From Pegoplata infirma (lineage: Eukaryota; Arthropoda; Insecta; Diptera; Anthomyiidae): a stretch of 64,000 bases of DNA. The translations under genes were made by a program, and so were the position numbers. This document shows, piece after piece, positions 60,419 through 64,000 of this stretch. The notes below the pieces were generated by a model. The model worked only from the letters and a program-made list of their open reading frames with translations. It was not told the origin of the DNA and searched no databases. Location of the stretch: positions 208,385,736-208,449,735 of the forward strand of contig OY992537.1 of NCBI GenBank assembly GCA_963921195.1. The letters run 5' to 3'. Within the stretch, counting starts at the first letter, position 1, and every line of letters starts with the position of its first letter.

Positions 60419-62645
60419 GATGAAATGAAAATAATAATGCATATCAGTAAGTTCTGAGTTTGGTTACAAAAAAATATTTTGAAAACAAAAAATTCAAAAT
60501 ATAAAAAAAATATAATACGTTAATAAAATTTCCATTCCTAAAACCCTAAACATAATTCCCCAAAAATATGAATTCAACGTTTTTTTTTATAACTTTTTAA
60601 CAATCCCTTCAACAGCCATTTGGAACGTGCTCCGCCGCAACACAGTTAACTAATAAAAAAATAATAACAAATGGACAAGACCAGACGCCAATGACTATAT
60701 AAAAATACCATTAAATATTTCATCCTAATTGAATTTTGAATTTCCCAAAACACACACAAACTATTTAACGGTCATAAAAATAACGATAGACCACAATCAT
60801 GACCAGACAAATACAATCGAAATGGAAATAAGAAAAAAACGCAAAAAACCAAATGGCAAACAAATATTGAAAAAATAAACTTCAAAAAAGGGAAACTTTT
60901 TTTTTGTAAACAAAAAAAAAAAAAGGAAACTGTTAGAAAAGTCCTGCCAAAAAAAGGAGCAGTTTCGCATATTTAAGTATCAAGTACAACAAAAAACGAA
61001 TAAAACAAATAAAATATATATTTTAAACACTTGGGGAAGAGAAATTTATGATTTTAAAAATTATATTGAAATAAATGTTCAATATAAAGATACATAAAGA
61101 AAAAACTATACGTTCGAGATGAATTGGGGGAGAATTTCATAAAAATGATTTTTGTTTTGCTGTTATCATAAGAATAATGTAAATAAAATAAATAATTAAG
61201 TCAATAAATGAATTATATTATTAAAATTATAACAATAAAAATATTGAACATTTTTAGATGATGAAACATGATTTCGAAAACCATAATGGAGGGAAAACTG
61301 CTCTGATTGATAATTCTATCACAACATAATTGTGGCGATCATATTTTAATCTTTGCTGATAATAATATGATAAAATATTTTAATTTTTTATTGTTGATGA
61401 TCATAGTATGACTGTCACATTCATGTATTTGATCAATTGGATCAACCATACTATGCTGCCCTCCATTATGGTTTATCTGGTGTGCTGAAATCTTGTTACA
61501 AACATATTTTTCCTTTGTGTGTATGTTTGGATATTAAAAGAAATCTCCGAAACAACTTTTCCAATTTTGAAAACGTTTTTATTAGTGTTTGGAATGTCCC
61601 AAATGACATGGGCCTAAGTGAACAAATGCAAATTCGAAGAAATTTTCAACAATATTTAAAATTGTTCCTTTAGGTTAGAGATAGGCTAGATTTCACCGAC
61701 TAAGCCCATTTCTTGCCTAATTTTTGTTCAAAAACGTAAAGTCTAAAAATCTCCGCCACTACTCATTCGATTTAAAAATATTCTGAAGAAAATACTTTTT
61801 GAAAATTTCTTTTATATCGTCCAAAATACTTTTGTAAACATGGACAAAACCGAGAAATTTTAAAAAGTAGGGCCGAAAATAAAATACCTGTGAGTCCCAG
61901 AAAAGTCGTGAGTCGCAAAAAAAAATGTGTTTCAACAAAATAATGGAAAAAAAATTTAATGAAAAATAATTTCAAATTCGGTTTGGGGAAGGGAAAAAGT
62001 GTTTGTTAATACAACAAGGTTTTAATTGAAAATGAGCCAACAGTACAAGCAATTTTTACTGAGATGATCGTTATTGAAATTGATCCAAATCGTTCCGGTT
62101 TTACTCCCGGTCTTTAAAGACTTTCCTTTAGAAAGTCATTCATCAATATATGAAATTTTGTTGTCTTAATTTAAATAATTCTATAATTTAAACAAGTTTG
62201 GCATTCTTTTTGATCTCAATGTTTAAATTTCGCTTTTTTTTGTACATATGCTTTCATTTATACGATTTTTATTTTGGCTGCCATAAAAAAGCTGCACAAA
62301 AAAATTGCAAATAGTCTCAATATCAAACAGCATATAAATCACTTAAATGATAAATACACTAGGTGTATTTACGAGTGCATCCCTTTTAAAAAAAGGTAAT
62401 CGAATCTCATTTGGTTTACTGTAATCATACTAACAATTTCGCTTTTGCTTTTATTTTGCACGAAAAAGTAAACATTTGGTTGGTACCTTTTAAATTTTTT
62501 TAATATTATATGGAATGTTTTCCACCGACGGGGTGCAAATGGGAATTAGAAAGATGGAGAAATTATACTATACTTCGACTTTTTAATTCCCATTGTGGAT
62601 AAAGTCGAATATGTACTAATATTTTAGTTTGTGCACAAACGATTT
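60419..62645. other. Unassigned AT-rich DNA with one small palindrome
   Basis: An inverted pair AAACCATAATGGAGGG at 61278-61293 and 61459-61474 (complement) bounds a 197-bp segment that may be a MITE; no clear TSD. The 78-residue frame at 61437-61673 overlaps its edge and has no domain. Confidence 0.5.
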
Positions 62646-62653
62646 GTCATTAG

Positions 62654-63202
62654 CAAGGAGAGGACTTTCATGCAAATGCATGTTTTTTCCTTTTGGTCAT
62701 AGAACAGCATAAACAAAATATCTTTGCGAATCAAAGAATTTGCTTTAAAATGGCATCGATTCGTTAGTGCATATTTTTGCATATTTTGCTTAAAGTGCAT
62801 ATTTTTGCATATTTTGCTATTATTCCGCTATAAATGCATATTTTTAGGTCATATTTTGTACAAATTTTAGTTTTTTAGCTATTTTTTTTGTATTTTTAGC
62901 TATTTTTAAAAATTTTTTATGATATTTTTTTTTTTGTATTAAAGCAATTATGATATTTTCTTAGAATATTTTTATTTTTTAATAACATTTTATACACACT
63001 GTATATATGTATGTATATCTAAGCTTACAATGCCAGACTGAATTCAAATGTTATGTTTTTTTTTTAATAAAAGTAAAAAAAAGTGGATATTTATGATTTT
63101 TAGTGCATATTTTTAAATTTTTAGTGCATATTTCAAGACTTTTTAGTGCATATTTTAGGCGCCTAAAACATAGTTTTTTAGTGCATGAAGGTCCTGTCCC
63201 TG
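62654..63202. mobile_element. hAT-type MITE rich in TGCATATTTT, copy 2
   Basis: Exact 8-bp TSD GTCATTAG at 62646-62653 and 63203-63210. Ends CAAGGAGAGGACTTTCATGC and, in reverse, CAGGGACAGGACCTTCATGC, fitting the hAT start rule. The interior shares TAGTGCATATTTT words with 3170-4020 in complement. Confidence 0.85.
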
Positions 63203-63247
63203 GTCATTAGACTCGTTTGCTACTTTGTAGTAAATCGTTTCTATTTT

Positions 63248-63425
63248 TGCTAAATAATCTTGACAATGGAATCTGACAAATTCCGAAACACGTGTCGATT
63301 AAGTCTTGCAAAAATGACCAACATAAACAAATTTAAAACTAAAAATAATTTTCTTGAAAATTATGCTATGAGAATTTTATGGTTTTAATTAGTAAATTAA
63401 ATAATGACCTCGAGCCAGAATAAAC
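63248..63425 (+). repeat. GAAACACGTGTCG hairpin repeat, copy 2
   Basis: Matches 42598-42780 at most positions. Hairpin GGAAT/ATTCC at 63268-63284 around a CTGACAA loop, then GAAACACGTGTCG. Confidence 0.7.
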
Positions 63426-63513
63426 ATCCTTAAAATATAATATTTTAAAGGTCGAATATAATAATTTTTATTTAAAAAAAAAAAATAATTAGAATATACA
63501 TATTTTTCCATAT

Positions 63514-64000
63514 TTTTATACCCTCCAACCACAGTATGGGGGTAAACTCTCTTTTTCATTCCATGTGTAATACATCGAAATATCGGACGGGGACCCCACA
63601 AAGTATATATAATATTGATCCATGATAGAATCTAAGACATTCTAGCAATGTCCGTCCGTCCGTCTGTAGAAATAACGATGCAGTCCAAAGCAAAAGAGCA
63701 AGACCCCTGCAATTGGGCAAGAATATCTCGTATGTTGCTGGTAAGGTTAAGTTCAAAGATGGGCAAAATCGGACCAGGGGGAAAAAGTTCCCCCTTGAAG
63801 AACTAAAACGACCCCTGAAAAATACGATATTTTTATGAGTTTTTTTTAATTTGTGCCCAACAAATGTAACATTTGTGTGCCATATTATGTTCATAGAACT
63901 GCGTTTGGACCAAGGGGGTCAGAAAATTCGATTTTTTTAAGGTGGTTATAGAAGTTAATTAAAAATACCGATAAAAATTTAAATATCATAAACAAATAAT
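63514..64000 (+). repeat. TATACCC-family repeat, cut by the window end
   Basis: TTTTTATACCCTCCAACCAC near 63514, GGGGACCCCACAAAG, (GTCC)n near 63650, then family sequence that runs off the window. Confidence 0.75.

Noticed and set aside
63556..63894. 112-residue minus frame
   Set aside because: Lies wholly in a TATACCC-family repeat.

Overview
The window looks like a gene-poor, AT-rich and very repeat-rich stretch of a higher-fly (Diptera) nuclear genome, most likely a calyptrate fly such as a blowfly or house-fly relative. That assignment is an inference. It rests on the single gene (an intron-containing peritrophin-type chitin-binding protein with a Thr-rich mucin linker), on insect-type transposons (LINE with an FADD reverse transcriptase, hAT, Transib-like, piggyBac-like and Harbinger-like short elements) and on many copies of a repeat that starts TATACCCTCCA. 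I see no bacterial-type operons, tRNA or rRNA genes, or CRISPR arrays.

The only convincing gene is at 44419-46187 (+): TATA box, 16-nt coding first exon, 74-bp intron, long second exon and AATAAA signals. It encodes 564 residues: signal peptide, two N-terminal six-cysteine chitin-binding domains, about 330 residues of Cys-Thr-Thr-Thr-Thr pentads, and a C-terminal chitin-binding domain. Such proteins are built into the gut lining (peritrophic matrix) or other chitin layers.

Two satellite families dominate by length. Satellite A has a 35-bp unit and occurs at about 4.65-8.31 kb (one orientation) and at 23.37-24.63 and 54.28-60.42 kb (opposite orientation). Worn versions lie at 30.3-32.25 and 35.8-37.3 kb. 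Satellite B has a unit of about 31 bp, with a higher-order period of about 259 bp over much of its length, and occupies 46.3-51.4 kb, starting just past the gene's poly(A) signals. The two are unrelated in their core sequence but have the same plan: a 17-nt dyad (two 8-bp arms around one central base) alternating with a palindromic linker containing TTTTCTATAGAAAA. This modular design is the most unusual signal in the window.

The rest is a patchwork of nested short DNA transposons, many with terminal inverted repeats (TIRs) and target-site duplications (TSDs) readable to the base. These include hAT-type elements with 8-bp TSDs (12781-13889, 15249-15817, 35464-38008, 62654-63202), 5-bp-TSD elements (16111-18449 with CACAGTG ends and two paralogous empty sites; 9513-12309), a piggyBac-type MITE inside satellite A (5002-5240), and TA-flanked MITEs. 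One three-level nest has a Harbinger-like MITE inside a decayed LINE inside a foldback element (25122-27797). A tRNA-derived SINE is present twice on the minus strand (36361-36663, 39182-39436), once inside the hAT-like element that also carries worn satellite A units.

Region by region: 0-4 kb, foldback and hAT-type elements; 4.6-8.3 kb, satellite A; 9.4-18.5 kb, nested DNA elements; 19-24.6 kb, dispersed repeats and satellite A; 25-33.2 kb, nested LINE, foldbacks and worn satellite; 33.5-43.4 kb, MITEs, a large hAT-like element, SINEs and A-rich GATGA arrays; 43.4-46.3 kb, repeats and the peritrophin gene; 46.3-51.4 kb, satellite B; 51.4-54.3 kb, unassigned; 54.3-60.4 kb, satellite A; 60.4-64 kb, unassigned sequence, a hAT element and a TATACCC repeat. 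All TIR, TSD and period statements come from reading by eye; no alignment or database search was run.
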